From assembly GCF_022132145.1 (NCBI RefSeq), contig NZ_JAJISP010000009.1, positions 62,001 to 126,000 on the forward strand: a stretch of 64,000 bases of DNA, given 5' to 3'. The position numbers and the translations under genes were made by a program. This stretch comes from Pseudomonas sp. MMS21 TM103. GTDB taxonomy: Bacteria > Pseudomonadota > Gammaproteobacteria > Pseudomonadales > Pseudomonadaceae. Every line of letters starts with the position of its first letter. The first letter of the stretch is position 1. Positions 42,857 through 52,234 of this stretch are shown one piece after another. Below the pieces are notes generated by a model, which worked only from the letters and a program-made list of their open reading frames with translations, made no database searches and was not told where the DNA came from.

Positions 42857-43510
42857 CTACTTGGGTTGCGCCACCACGCGCAGGTAGGGCTTGAGGGTCT
42901 TGAAGCCCTGCGGGTACTTGCGTTTGGCCTCTTCGTCGGACACCGAGGTGGGGATGATCACGTCGTCGCCGGGTTTCCAGTTCACCGGCGTGGCCACCGT
43001 ATGTTTGGCGTTGAGTTGCAGTGCATCGAGCAAGCGCAGGACCTCGTCGAAGTTGCGCCCGGCACTCATGGGGTAGACCAGCATGGCCTTGACCTTCTTG
43101 TCCGGGCCGACGATGAACACCGAGCGCACCGTGGCGTTGTCCACCGCGGTGCGCGGGCCGCCGCTGGCATTGGGGTGGATCATGTCGTAGAGCTTGGCCA
43201 CCTTGAGGTCGGGGTCGCCGATCATCGGGTAGTTGACCGCATGGCCCTGGGTTTCCTCGATGTCGCCGACCCAGGCCCGGTGGTCGCTGACCGGGTCGAC
43301 GCTGAGGCCGACGATCTTGGTGTTGCGCTTGTCGAATTCGGGCTTGAGCCTGGCCATGTAGCCCAGTTCGGTGGTGCACACCGGGGTGAAGTCCTTGGGA
43401 TGGGAAAACAGGATGGCCCAGCCATCTCCTATCCATTCATGGAAGTGCAGGGGGCCTTCGGTGGTGTCGGCGCTGAAGTCGGGGGCTTCGTCGCCAATGC
43501 GGATGGTCAT
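42857..43510 (-). CDS. lsfA: 1-Cys peroxiredoxin (Prx6/LsfA type)
   Basis: 217 residues, typical of the Prx6 class. The peroxidatic cysteine lies in FSHPKDFTPVCTTELGYMAR. The resolving-cysteine motif of 2-Cys enzymes is absent. Other landmarks are GLSVDPVSDHRAWVGDIEE and YPMSAGRNFDEVLRLLDALQ. It reduces hydrogen peroxide and organic hydroperoxides. In Pseudomonas, LsfA-type proteins respond to sulfate starvation and oxidative stress (established knowledge). Confidence 0.93.
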   Translation of the reverse strand: MTIRIGDEAPDFSADTTEGPLHFHEWIGDGWAILFSHPKDFTPVCTTELGYMARLKPEFDKRNTKIVGLSVDPVSDHRAWVGDIEETQGHAVNYPMIGDPDLKVAKLYDMIHPNASGGPRTAVDNATVRSVFIVGPDKKVKAMLVYPMSAGRNFDEVLRLLDALQLNAKHTVATPVNWKPGDDVIIPTSVSDEEAKRKYPQGFKTLKPYLRVVAQPK

Positions 43511-43656
43511 GGTCTGCTCCTCTTGCGGTTATGGGGGCGACTCGATCGCCCGCCCTGGGTTGCTGGAGAAAAAAGTATAGGTCGGCTACGGCCTTCGACC
43601 AGGTAATTGACCCTTGTCAATTGCTCCTGAGCAGGTGCGCGGCTAGACTGCCCGGC

Positions 43657-43986
43657 ATGAACGCCTTCCGTCGCCTCAGTCTGGTCTTGCTCCTGGCCCT
43701 GGTCCTGCCCTTGCAGAGCCTGGCGGGTTCGCTGCTGGTCGGCGAACCCTGCCCGATGAGCGAGGACGTACCGAAGGCGAGCGACTGCTGTGACGAGGCG
43801 GCGATGCAGGGCGGCGATCAGTTGTGCCCGGATATGACCAAGTGTTCCAGCGCCTGCCTGCCATTGGTCGACGGTTACCCGCTGAAGCTCAAACTGTTGC
43901 CGGCCGCTGTCGACGTCCCGTTGTATAGCCAAGCTGACCCCCTGTCCCGACCCACGCTTGCCCCCTGGCGTCCCCCCCGCGCCTGA
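43657..43986 (+). CDS. Exported Cys-rich protein at the head of the copper/silver efflux operon
   Basis: 109 residues with a signal peptide (about 1-24). The mature part has cysteine pairs in GEPCPMSEDV, SDCCDEAAM and CPDMTKCSSAC, followed by a Pro-rich tail. Small exported Cys/His proteins of this kind (CzcI-like) often precede heavy-metal efflux genes. I infer periplasmic metal binding or sensing; the exact family is not certain. The TolC-like gene starts 92 bases later in the same direction. Confidence 0.65.
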   Translation: MNAFRRLSLVLLLALVLPLQSLAGSLLVGEPCPMSEDVPKASDCCDEAAMQGGDQLCPDMTKCSSACLPLVDGYPLKLKLLPAAVDVPLYSQADPLSRPTLAPWRPPRA

Positions 43987-44078
43987 TTCCCGTCCCGTTT
44001 CGAACCCCATCGTGTAGCCCAGGCGGCTCGATGGCCGTTGCGCGCCCATAGCGCGCGATATCGACAGGAATCACCCGC

Positions 44079-45329
44079 ATGTTCCGTTCTTTTTCCTTCC
44101 CCGGCCGTTTGGCGGCCGGGGCGCTGGCCGCTGTCTTGTTCAGCATGCCGGTCGCGGCCCTGACCCTCGACGAGGCCTTGCGCCAGGCCGAACGCGAGGC
44201 GCCTTCGCTGGCCGCGCAAGCCGCGCAAGTCGAGGCGTCGCGTAATTCGGCCATCCCCGCCGGCGCGCTGCCCGATCCCAAGCTGTTGCTGGGGCTGCAG
44301 AACGTGCCGATCGAGGGTGACAACCGCGGTCGCCTCGACCGCGAGCCCATGACCATGCAGATGGTCGGGGTCATGCAAGAGGTGCCCAATCGCGCCAAGC
44401 GTCGGGCCCGGGTGGAGGTGGCCGAGGCCGGGGTCGAGCGCGCGACGCTGGAACAGCGGGTCGAACGGCTCAAGGTCCGCCGGCAAACCGCCTTGGCCTG
44501 GATCTCGGCGCTCGCCGTCGAGGAGAAGCTGGCGCTGTTCCAGACCCTCTATGCCGAAAACGATCTGTTGGTCAAAGCGGTGCGTGCGCGCCTGGCCGGT
44601 GGACGCGGCCAGCCTGCCGACAGCGTTGGCCCCAAACAGGAAGCGGCGCTGCTCGCCGAACAGGAGGACCAGCTGCAGCAAAGCCGGGCGCAACAACGCG
44701 CGGCCCTGCGCCGCTGGGTCGGCCCGCGCGCCGATGAACCCCTGACCGGTCGCCTGCCGAACTGGCCGGTGGATGCCGAGCATTATCGGCACAGTCTGCA
44801 ACGCCATCCCGAACTGGTGCTGTTCGATCCCATGACCGATGAAGCGCAAGCCGAGGTGCGCCAGGCCGAAGCGGACAAGCAATCCGACTGGAGCTGGCAG
44901 CTGGCCTACCAGAAGCGTGATGACGCGTTCGGCGACATGATGAGCGTGCAGTTCAGCTTCGATCTGCCGCTGTTCCCGGGCTCCCGGCAGAACCCTAGGA
45001 TCGCCGCCAAGCAGGCCACGCTCAGCCAGTTGCACGCCCAGCGCGAAGCGGCCGAGCGCGAGCATGCGCAGCAGTTGGCCGACGACCTGGCCGAGTACCA
45101 GCGCCTCGACCGCGCACTGCGCCGCAGCCAGGACAGCCTGGTGCCGCTGGCCGAGGAAAAGGTCGCGCTGACCCTGGCCGGCTATCGCGCAGGTAACGGC
45201 GAGCTGGCCAGCGTGATCGCCGCCCGGCGAGAGCTGATCGAGACGCGTCTGAAACACATCGACTTCGCCCAACAGCGCGCGCTGACCAGTGCCCGTCTGC
45301 ATTTCGCTTATGAAGAGGTGAGCCAATGA
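44079..45329 (+). CDS. cusC: Outer-membrane efflux channel, TolC/CusC family
   Basis: 416 residues with a signal peptide (about 1-26; VLFSMPVAA). Long heptad-like helices alternate, as in the two-repeat TolC fold (LDEALRQAEREAPSLAAQAA, ALPDPKLLLGLQNVP, FDLPLFPGSRQNPRI). The N-terminal lipid cysteine of true CusC is absent. It gives the exit duct of the metal efflux complex. The last base pairs overlap the adaptor start (ATGA). Confidence 0.9.
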   Translation: MFRSFSFPGRLAAGALAAVLFSMPVAALTLDEALRQAEREAPSLAAQAAQVEASRNSAIPAGALPDPKLLLGLQNVPIEGDNRGRLDREPMTMQMVGVMQEVPNRAKRRARVEVAEAGVERATLEQRVERLKVRRQTALAWISALAVEEKLALFQTLYAENDLLVKAVRARLAGGRGQPADSVGPKQEAALLAEQEDQLQQSRAQQRAALRRWVGPRADEPLTGRLPNWPVDAEHYRHSLQRHPELVLFDPMTDEAQAEVRQAEADKQSDWSWQLAYQKRDDAFGDMMSVQFSFDLPLFPGSRQNPRIAAKQATLSQLHAQREAAEREHAQQLADDLAEYQRLDRALRRSQDSLVPLAEEKVALTLAGYRAGNGELASVIAARRELIETRLKHIDFAQQRALTSARLHFAYEEVSQ

Positions 45330-46858
45330 GTGCTCGAATAGTTAAAACGACGCTGTTGGCCACGCTGGTACTGAGCATCGGCGCGGCGGGCGGCTACTGG
45401 TTCGCCCAGCAATCGGTGAACCTGGGACCTGAGATGGCCATGGCCGCGGAGGAAACCGGCGCCGCAGATGAGCGCAAGGTGCTGTATTGGTACGACCCGA
45501 TGGTGCCGCAGCAAAAATTCGATCAGCCGGGCAAGTCGCCCTTTATGGACATGCAGCTGGTGCCGCGCTATGCCGACGAGGGCGGCGACAGCGCCGCCAT
45601 CAGCATCGATGCGAGCATCACCCAGAACCTCGGCATGCGCCTGGCCCCGGTGACCCGCGGGGCGCTGGCCAACAGCCTGGAAGTGGTCGGCAACCTGACC
45701 TTCAACAGCCGCGATATCGCCGTGGTCCAGGCGCGTACTGGCGGTTTCGTCGAGCGGGTCTATGCCCGTGCCCCCGAGGACCTGCTCGAGGCCGGCGCGC
45801 CCCTGGCCGACCTGCTGGTGCCCGAATGGGTCAGTGCCCAGGAGGACTATCTGGCCCTGCGCGATGCCGGCGATCCCGCCCTGCTGGCCGCGGCGCGCCA
45901 ACGCCTGCGCCTGGCCGGGATGCCGGCGGCGCTGATCGCCCGGTTCGAGCGCAGCGGCAAGGTACAGGCGCTGTGGACGGTGACCAGTCCGATCGCCGGC
46001 GTGCTGCAGAAACTCGAGGTACGCGAAGGCATGAACCTGATGGCGGGTGACACCCTGGCGACCATCAACGGCTTGCGCAGCGTCTGGCTGGACGTGGCGG
46101 TGCCCGAGGCCGAAGCCCTGGGCCTGCATAAAGGCCAGCTGGTAGAGGCGCGCCTGCCGGCGTTTCCCGGCGAAGTGCTCGGCGGCAGCATCGAGGCCAT
46201 CCTGCCCCAGGCCAACCTGGACAGCCGCACCCTGCGCGTACGGGTCGAGCTGGATAATCCCGATGGCCGCCTGCGTCCGGGGTTGACCGCCCAGGTACGC
46301 CTGGCCCGCCCGGCCGAGCACGATGCGCTGTTGGTGCCGAGCGAGGCGGTGATTCGCAGCGGTCGCCGCGCCCTGGTGATGCTCGCCGAGGGCGAGGGGC
46401 GCTACCGCCCGGTGGAAGTCCGCCTGGGCCAGGAGGCCGAGGGCAATACCCAGATCCTCGAGGGGCTGGAGGAGGGCCAGCAGGTGGTCGCCTCCGGGCA
46501 GTTCCTGCTCGATTCCGAGGCCAGCCTGCGCGGCATCCTGGCCCAGGAACTGGGCGCGCCTGCGGCCGAGGTCAAACTGCAGCCTGCCCTGCACGAAGCC
46601 GAAGGGCAGATCGATGCCATCGAAGACGGTGGGGTGATGCTCACCCATGGCCCGTTCAAGACCTTGGGTATGCCGGGCATGAGCATGCTGTTTCCGGTCG
46701 CCGATCTGGCGCTACTGGAAGGCTTGAAACCCGGCGACCGGGTCCGGGTCGGGGTGCGCGCCGACGACGACGGGATGCAGATAGAGCGCATCGAGCGCCT
46801 GGCGCCCGTGCCCCAGGAAAATAGCAGCCACGATGGCCATCAGGAGGCGCAGCCATGA
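45326..46858 (+). CDS. cusB: CusB-type metal efflux adaptor with C-terminal CusF-like domain
   Basis: 510 residues. After an anchor helix comes a heavy-metal-binding segment (YWYDPMVPQQKFDQPGKSPF, then MDMQLVPRY), which marks copper/silver adaptors. The lipoyl, barrel and membrane-proximal domains follow (GGFVERVYARAPEDLLEAG, PSEAVIRSGRRALVML). Residues about 430-495 form a CusF-like metallochaperone domain (HGPFKTLGMPGMSMLFPV); the Trp of CusF is not present there. This fusion places a copper relay on the adaptor itself. Overlaps both neighbours by four bases. Confidence 0.92.
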   Translation: MSARIVKTTLLATLVLSIGAAGGYWFAQQSVNLGPEMAMAAEETGAADERKVLYWYDPMVPQQKFDQPGKSPFMDMQLVPRYADEGGDSAAISIDASITQNLGMRLAPVTRGALANSLEVVGNLTFNSRDIAVVQARTGGFVERVYARAPEDLLEAGAPLADLLVPEWVSAQEDYLALRDAGDPALLAAARQRLRLAGMPAALIARFERSGKVQALWTVTSPIAGVLQKLEVREGMNLMAGDTLATINGLRSVWLDVAVPEAEALGLHKGQLVEARLPAFPGEVLGGSIEAILPQANLDSRTLRVRVELDNPDGRLRPGLTAQVRLARPAEHDALLVPSEAVIRSGRRALVMLAEGEGRYRPVEVRLGQEAEGNTQILEGLEEGQQVVASGQFLLDSEASLRGILAQELGAPAAEVKLQPALHEAEGQIDAIEDGGVMLTHGPFKTLGMPGMSMLFPVADLALLEGLKPGDRVRVGVRADDDGMQIERIERLAPVPQENSSHDGHQEAQP

Positions 46859-49800
46859 TCGCCGCGCTGATCCGCTGGTCGGTGGCCAACCGTTTCCTGG
46901 TGGTGCTGGCGACCCTGTTCGCCACCGCCTGGGGCGTCTGGTCGCTGCAGAACACGCCCATCGATGCGCTGCCGGACCTGTCCGACGTGCAGGTGATCAT
47001 CCGCACGCCCTATCCGGGCCAGGCGCCGCAGATCGTCGAGAACCAGGTGACCTACCCGCTGGCCACCACCATGCTCTCGGTGCCGGGGGCGAAGACCGTG
47101 CGCGGCTACTCGTTCTTCGGCGACAGCTTCGTTTATGTGCTGTTCGAGGACGACACCGATCTCTACTGGGCGCGTTCGCGGGTGCTGGAATACCTCAGCC
47201 AGGTCCAGAGTCGCTTGCCGGCCAGCGCCAAACCGTCGTTGGGGCCGGACGCCACCGGGGTCGGCTGGATCTACCAGTACGCCCTGGTCGACCGCACGGG
47301 CACTCACGACCTGGCGCAGCTGCGCGCGCTGCAGGACTGGTTCCTCAAGTTCGAGCTGAAGACCCTGGCCAACGTCGCCGAGGTGGCGACCATCGGCGGC
47401 ATGGTCAAGCAGTACCAGGTGCAGCTCGACCCGATCAAGCTGGCCAGCCTGGGTATCACCCAGGCCGAGGTGACGGCGGCCATCGGCCGGGCCAACCAGG
47501 AAACCGGTGGCGCGGTGCTGGAACTGGCGGAGACCGAGTTCATGGTGCGCGCCTCGGGTTATCTGAAAACCCTCAGCGACTTTCGCGCCATCCCGCTGCG
47601 CCTGGATGCCGGCGGCGTGCCGGTGACCCTCGGCGAGGTGGCGCATATCCAGGTGGGGCCGGAGATGCGCCGCGGCATCGCCGAACTCGATGGCGAGGGC
47701 GAGGTGGTCGGCGGCGTGGTGATCCTGCGCAGTGGCAAGAACGCGCGCAGCACCATAGACGCGGTCAAGGCCAAGCTCGAGGAACTCAAGGGCAGCCTGC
47801 CCGAGGGGGTGGAGATCGTCACCACCTACGACCGCAGCAAGTTGATCGACCGCGCGGTGCGCAACCTCGGCGAGAAGCTGGTGGAGGAGTTCATCGTGGT
47901 GGCGCTGGTCTGCGCGGCCTTCCTCTGGCACCTGCGCTCCTCGCTGGTGGCCATCGTGTCCTTGCCGGTCGGGGTGCTGATCGCCTTTACCGTCATGCAG
48001 CAGCAGGGCATCAACGCCAACATCATGTCGCTCGGCGGCATCGCCATCGCCATCGGCGCCATGGTCGACGCCGCGGTGGTGATGATCGAAAACGCGCACA
48101 AGAAGATCGAGGCCTGGCGCGAGGCGCATCCCGGCGAGGAACTCAAGGGCGCCCAGCACTGGCGGGTGATTACCGATGCGGCGGTGGAAGTCGGCCCGGC
48201 ACTGTTCTTCTGCCTGCTGATCATCACCCTGTCGTTTATTCCGGTGTTCACCCTGCAGGCCCAGGAGGGCCGGCTGTTCGGCCCGCTGGCCTTCACCAAG
48301 ACCTATGCCATGGCCGCCGCCGCGGGACTGTCGGTGACCCTGGTGCCGGTGTTGATGGGCTACTGGATTCGCGGGCGGATTCCCGATGAGGCGCGCAACC
48401 CGCTGAACCGCTGGCTGATCCGTATCTACCAGCCGGCGCTTGACGCCGTGCTGCGACGGCCCAAGGCCACCCTGCTGGTCGCGCTGCTGGTGTTTCTCAG
48501 CACCCTGTGGCCGCTGTCGCAGCTGGGCGGCGAGTTCCTGCCGCCGCTGGACGAGGGCGATCTGCTCTACATGCCTTCGGCCCTGCCCGGATTGTCGGCG
48601 CAGAAGGCCGCGCAGTTGCTGCAACAGACCGACCGGCTGATCAAGACGGTACCGGAAGTCGCCCATGTATTCGGCAAGGCCGGCCGCGCCGAAACCGCCA
48701 CCGACCCGGCGCCGCTTGAGATGTTCGAGACCACCATCCAGTTCAAGCCGCGCGAGCAGTGGCGCGCCGGCATGACCGCGGACAAGCTGGTGGAGGAACT
48801 GGACCGGGTGGTGCAGGTGCCCGGACTGACCAATATCTGGATTCCGCCGATCCGCAATCGCATCGACATGCTCGCTACCGGGATCAAGAGCCCGATCGGG
48901 GTCAAGGTCGCCGGCACCGACCTGGCGCAGATCGATGCGGCCACCCTGGCCATCGAGAAGGTCGCCAAAGGCGTGCCCGGGGTGAGTTCGGCCCTGGCCG
49001 AGCGGCTGACCGGCGGGCGCTATATCGATGTCGACATCGACCGGGCGGCGGCGGCGCGTTACGGCCTGAACATCGCCGATGTGCAGTCGATCGTGTCCAG
49101 CGCCATCGGCGGTGAGAATGTCGGCGAGACCATCGAGGGGCTGGCGCGTTTCCCCATCAGCGTGCGTTACCCGCGCGAATGGCGCGACTCGCTGGGCAGG
49201 CTAGAACAGTTGCCGATCTACACCCCCCAGGGCAGCCAGATCACCTTGGGCACGGTGGCACGGGTCAGGGTCAGCGACGGCCCGCCGATGCTCAAGAGCG
49301 AGAATGCACGGCCTTCGGGTTGGGTCTATGTGGATGTGCGGGGCCGTGACCTGGCCTCGGTGGTGGCCGATCTGCGCGCCGCCATCGACGAGCAGGTCAC
49401 TCTGCAACCGGGCATCAGCCTGAGCTATTCGGGGCAGTTCGAGTTCCTCGAGCGGGCCAACGCGCGGCTCAAACTGGTGGTTCCGGCCACCCTGCTGATC
49501 ATCTTCGTCCTGCTCTACCTGTGCTTCGCCCGCTTCAGCGAGGCGCTGCTGATCATGGCCACGCTGCCGTTCGCCCTGACCGGCGGGGTCTGGTTTCTCT
49601 ACCTGCTCGGTTATCACCTGTCGGTGGCCACCGGGGTCGGCTTCATCGCCCTGGCCGGGGTCGCGGCGGAATTCGGCGTGATCATGCTGCTCTACCTGAA
49701 GAACGCCTGGGCCGAACGCGAGGCAGCCGGCGACAGCAGCGAGCAGGCGCTGGTCGAGGCGATCCGCGAAGGCGCGGTACAACGTGTGCGGCCCAAGGCC

Positions 49801-50016
49801 ATGACCGTGGCGGTGATCATCGCCGGCCTGCTGCCGATCCTCCTCGGTGGCGGTACCGGCAGCGAGGTGATGAGCCGCATCGCCGCGCCCATGGTCGGCG
49901 GCATGCTCAGCGCGCCGCTGCTGTCGCTGTTCGTGTTGCCGGCGGCCTATAGATTGATGCGTCGACGCAAGACCTCTGAATTCATACCCAACCCAGCAGA
50001 AGGAAAACTCGCATGA
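46855..50016 (+). CDS. cusA: CusA-type heavy-metal RND efflux permease
   Basis: 1053 residues, heavy-metal-efflux RND type: N-terminal NTPIDALPDLSDVQVI and helix-4 SLGGIAIAIGAMVDAAVVMIE (Asp and Glu relay). The three methionines that step Cu(I)/Ag(I) in E. coli CusA are in matching contexts: LLYMPSALPG, WRAGMTADKLVEELD and NRIDMLATGIKSPIG. It exports monovalent copper or silver through the TolC partner. It is coupled by ATGA overlaps to cusB and to the CusF-like gene. Confidence 0.95.
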   Translation: MIAALIRWSVANRFLVVLATLFATAWGVWSLQNTPIDALPDLSDVQVIIRTPYPGQAPQIVENQVTYPLATTMLSVPGAKTVRGYSFFGDSFVYVLFEDDTDLYWARSRVLEYLSQVQSRLPASAKPSLGPDATGVGWIYQYALVDRTGTHDLAQLRALQDWFLKFELKTLANVAEVATIGGMVKQYQVQLDPIKLASLGITQAEVTAAIGRANQETGGAVLELAETEFMVRASGYLKTLSDFRAIPLRLDAGGVPVTLGEVAHIQVGPEMRRGIAELDGEGEVVGGVVILRSGKNARSTIDAVKAKLEELKGSLPEGVEIVTTYDRSKLIDRAVRNLGEKLVEEFIVVALVCAAFLWHLRSSLVAIVSLPVGVLIAFTVMQQQGINANIMSLGGIAIAIGAMVDAAVVMIENAHKKIEAWREAHPGEELKGAQHWRVITDAAVEVGPALFFCLLIITLSFIPVFTLQAQEGRLFGPLAFTKTYAMAAAAGLSVTLVPVLMGYWIRGRIPDEARNPLNRWLIRIYQPALDAVLRRPKATLLVALLVFLSTLWPLSQLGGEFLPPLDEGDLLYMPSALPGLSAQKAAQLLQQTDRLIKTVPEVAHVFGKAGRAETATDPAPLEMFETTIQFKPREQWRAGMTADKLVEELDRVVQVPGLTNIWIPPIRNRIDMLATGIKSPIGVKVAGTDLAQIDAATLAIEKVAKGVPGVSSALAERLTGGRYIDVDIDRAAAARYGLNIADVQSIVSSAIGGENVGETIEGLARFPISVRYPREWRDSLGRLEQLPIYTPQGSQITLGTVARVRVSDGPPMLKSENARPSGWVYVDVRGRDLASVVADLRAAIDEQVTLQPGISLSYSGQFEFLERANARLKLVVPATLLIIFVLLYLCFARFSEALLIMATLPFALTGGVWFLYLLGYHLSVATGVGFIALAGVAAEFGVIMLLYLKNAWAEREAAGDSSEQALVEAIREGAVQRVRPKAMTVAVIIAGLLPILLGGGTGSEVMSRIAAPMVGGMLSAPLLSLFVLPAAYRLMRRRKTSEFIPNPAEGKLA

Positions 50017-50369
50017 ACTACAGCCTCTTAGGTGCACTGACGCTGGTCCTCGGCCAACCGCTCTTCGCCGCCGAAATGCCTGCCATGCCCATGGACGAGA
50101 TGCCCATGAAAGAGATGCAGATGGAGCAATCGGGGGCTGCGGCAACCGCCCAGGCTTCCGGCACCGTCAAGGCCATCGACAGCCAGAAAGGCAGTATCAC
50201 CATCGCCCATGGCCCCGTGCCTGCGCTTAAGTGGCCGGCGATGACCATGGGCTTCAAGGCGACGCCCGGGCAACTGTCTCAAGTGCAGGTCGGCCAGCAG
50301 GTGATATTCCAGTTCAAGAGCGAAGTCATGCAGGCGACGCTGCTGTCGATCAAGCCGTTGCAGCAATAG
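50013..50369 (+). CDS. cusF: CusF-like periplasmic Cu(I)/Ag(I) chaperone
   Basis: 118 residues with a signal peptide (about 1-19), then a Met-rich stretch (MPAMPMDEMPMKEMQM). The CusF barrel has its metal ligands in HGPVPALKWPAMTMGF: His, the cation-pi Trp and two Met. It hands metal to the CusB/CusA complex. The added Met-rich segment is longer than in E. coli CusF. Last gene of the overlapping operon, with a terminator 130 bases downstream. Confidence 0.93.
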   Translation: MNYSLLGALTLVLGQPLFAAEMPAMPMDEMPMKEMQMEQSGAAATAQASGTVKAIDSQKGSITIAHGPVPALKWPAMTMGFKATPGQLSQVQVGQQVIFQFKSEVMQATLLSIKPLQQ

Positions 50370-50501
50370 CGCCAAGCATGGCCGATCCGGTGAGCTACAC
50401 CCTCTCGCCGGGTCGGTCTATCGAGTCAGTGATGTGACTCAAACCATGGGTAACTGTGCCTGCCATCCTCCCGTTGCTCCTTTGGTTTGGAGGTTGGCCC
50501 T

Positions 50502-50528
50502 AGGCGCCTGGATCAGGCGCCTCTTTTT
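50502..50528 (+). terminator. Terminator of the copper efflux operon
   Basis: AGGCGCCTG, loop GAT and CAGGCGCCT are followed by CTTTTTTG. The 9-bp perfect stem and T-run make an efficient intrinsic terminator. Confidence 0.92.
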
Positions 50529-50572
50529 TGAAAGAGGCCTTGGCACAGATGGCCCCCTCACTTGGAGAATCG

Positions 50573-51481
50573 ATGATGCCCCTGACACCCCTACTACGCG
50601 GCGCAGCCAGACTCGGGCTGCTGGCCGCCCTCGCCAGCCTCGCCGCCTGCGGCGACCCCGCAGTCAGCCTGACGCATGTGCACGGCCTGGCCTACAGTGA
50701 AGACGGCCAGCGCCTGATGATCCCCAGCCACCATGGCTTGGCCCTCTACAGCGAGAAAGGCTGGAGCAAGGCTTCTGGGCCGCAGCACGACTACATGGGG
50801 TTTGCCGCGACACGTCGGGCGATCTACAGCAGTGGTCACCCGGAACCTGGCAGCGATCTGGTCAATCCGTTCGGCGTGATCAAGAGCAGCGATGGAGGGC
50901 GCACGTGGCAGCCACTGAGCCTACAGGGCGAGTCGGATTTTCACCTGATGGCTAGCGGTTTCGATAGCGCCACCCTCTATGTCTACAACACTCGGCCGAA
51001 TTCGCGGATGAGCACCCCAGGCTTGTATTACAGCCGCAACGATGGCACCAATTGGCAGCGCGCAACCGCCCAGGGTATTGGCGATGCGCCGACCGCACTG
51101 GCGGTGCATCCGAGCGACAGCCGGGTGGTCGCGGTGGCGACCGGCGCCGGCCTGTACCTGTCGCGCGATGCGGGTCAACGCTTCAGGGTGGTCATCGAAG
51201 GCGAACAGGTTGTGAGCGCCACTTTCAGCCTCGACGGCAGCAGCCTATGGTTCGGCAGTTACGGCGACGCGGCCAAGCTATCCAGACTGGATCTGCGGAC
51301 TCGCGAAGTCACCGCGCTCGGCGTGCCCGAGCTGGACGAGGATGCCGTCGCCTATCTTGCACAGAACCCGGCGCAGCCAACGGAATGGGCGATGGCGACC
51401 TTCAAGCGTGACGTCTATCTGTCAAAGGATGCCGGCACGACCTGGCGCGCGATCGCCAAGGCCGGCCAGCCGCTGGAGTGA
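50573..51481 (+). CDS. F510_1955-type propeller lipoprotein of the metal resistance cluster
   Basis: 302 residues from the ATG at 50573 with GGAG upstream; the frame start at 50528 lies in the terminator tail. A lipobox LAAC puts the lipid cysteine at about residue 26. Repeated SSDGGRTWQP, SRNDGTNWQRAT and SKDAGTTWRAI are Asp-box blades of a beta-propeller (sialidase/BNR-like). Proteins of this group are often encoded beside copper resistance genes, but no glycosidase activity is established. I infer an envelope role linked to copper. Confidence 0.8.
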   Translation: MMPLTPLLRGAARLGLLAALASLAACGDPAVSLTHVHGLAYSEDGQRLMIPSHHGLALYSEKGWSKASGPQHDYMGFAATRRAIYSSGHPEPGSDLVNPFGVIKSSDGGRTWQPLSLQGESDFHLMASGFDSATLYVYNTRPNSRMSTPGLYYSRNDGTNWQRATAQGIGDAPTALAVHPSDSRVVAVATGAGLYLSRDAGQRFRVVIEGEQVVSATFSLDGSSLWFGSYGDAAKLSRLDLRTREVTALGVPELDEDAVAYLAQNPAQPTEWAMATFKRDVYLSKDAGTTWRAIAKAGQPLE

Positions 51482-51596
51482 GAGCTTGTGAGAAAACGCT
51501 TGCCTGCTGCCTGTAGGCCGAGTGAAACCCGCCAAGGCAGAGAGCAGAGCGAGGCCCGGCAGGTTGCACCCGCCCTGCGCCTGTCCGCAATCCCGG

Positions 51597-51664
51597 AGCC
51601 TGGATAAACCCTGGCGCAATCCGGGAGGGTGGCAATCCCGGATTGCGCTGCGCTTATCCAGGCT
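51597..51664. repeat. Large hairpin built from two inverted copies of an intergenic repeat
   Basis: The left arm (51597-51626) and right arm (51636-51664) are inverted copies: AGCCTGGATAAACC...GCGCAATCCGGGA and TCCCGGATTGCGC...TTATCCAGGCT, with about 26 of 30 positions paired. A related single arm lies at 33131-33156. Convergent genes flank it, the usual location of REP-type bacterial sequences. Confidence 0.7.
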
Positions 51665-51678
51665 GCGAAAAGCGTAAC

Positions 51679-51713
51679 GCCCAAGGCCGCGAGAGCATCG
51701 CGGCCTTGGGCGC
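51679..51713. terminator. Hairpin between convergent genes
   Basis: GCCCAAGGCCGCGA, a short loop and TCGCGGCCTTGGGC form a 14-bp stem. On the minus strand it is followed by GTTACGCTTTT, so it mainly suits termination of the Met-rich protein gene. Confidence 0.7.
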
Positions 51714-51723
51714 AATACCAGGC

Positions 51724-52182
51724 TTATTGGCCGTTCGGCACGGACTGGCTTTCCAGCATCTGCTCCATCATCTGCATCATGTTCTGCATATTCTGATGCA
51801 TGTCCCGCAGGCACTGCTGCTGCATGGGCGCATCCTTGGCCAGCGGGCATTGGCTCTGCTGCATGCGCTGGTTCATCATGCCCATCTGCGAGCGCAGGGC
51901 CTGGCGGTGTTCGCTGCGGATCTTCTGCCGCTGCTGGGGATCATTGGTGTTGTGCAGTTGCCGCATCATCTCCTGCATCTGCGACCAGTCCATCATGCCC
52001 ATGCCTTGCCCCATTCCTTGGCCCTGGCCCATACCCATACCCATGCCCTGGCCCATGGGCATGTCCTGCTCATTGTGTGCCAGCATCTCGGAGTGGCTTG
52101 CGTCCTTGGCAAAGGCCGGGCTGGTCAGCAATGCGCTGGTCAGGGCGATGGCGGTCAGGGTCTTGTAGGTACGAGTATTCAT
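51724..52182 (-). CDS. Met-rich periplasmic protein, Spy/CpxP-like
   Basis: 152 residues from the ATG at 52180-52182, which has a GGAG ribosome site; a longer frame start at 52206 is not supported. A signal peptide covers about residues 1-25. A stretch of MGQGMG-type repeats (about residues 40-64) is followed by helices with QKIRSEHRQALRSQMG and a Cys pair (QCPLAKDAPMQQQC). This is consistent with a periplasmic protein that binds Cu(I) through methionines, or a Spy/CpxP-type chaperone. It lies next to the copper genes. Confidence 0.75.
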   Translation of the reverse strand: MNTRTYKTLTAIALTSALLTSPAFAKDASHSEMLAHNEQDMPMGQGMGMGMGQGQGMGQGMGMMDWSQMQEMMRQLHNTNDPQQRQKIRSEHRQALRSQMGMMNQRMQQSQCPLAKDAPMQQQCLRDMHQNMQNMMQMMEQMLESQSVPNGQ

Positions 52183-52234
52183 GGTGGTGCTCCGGTTCGG
52201 TTTCAATAAGTCTCGCGGATGCTGCTCAAAGCGG

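Noticed and set aside
46840..48666. 608-codon minus-strand frame opposite cusA
   Set aside because: Shadow of the permease gene; no recognisable motif and no ribosome site.
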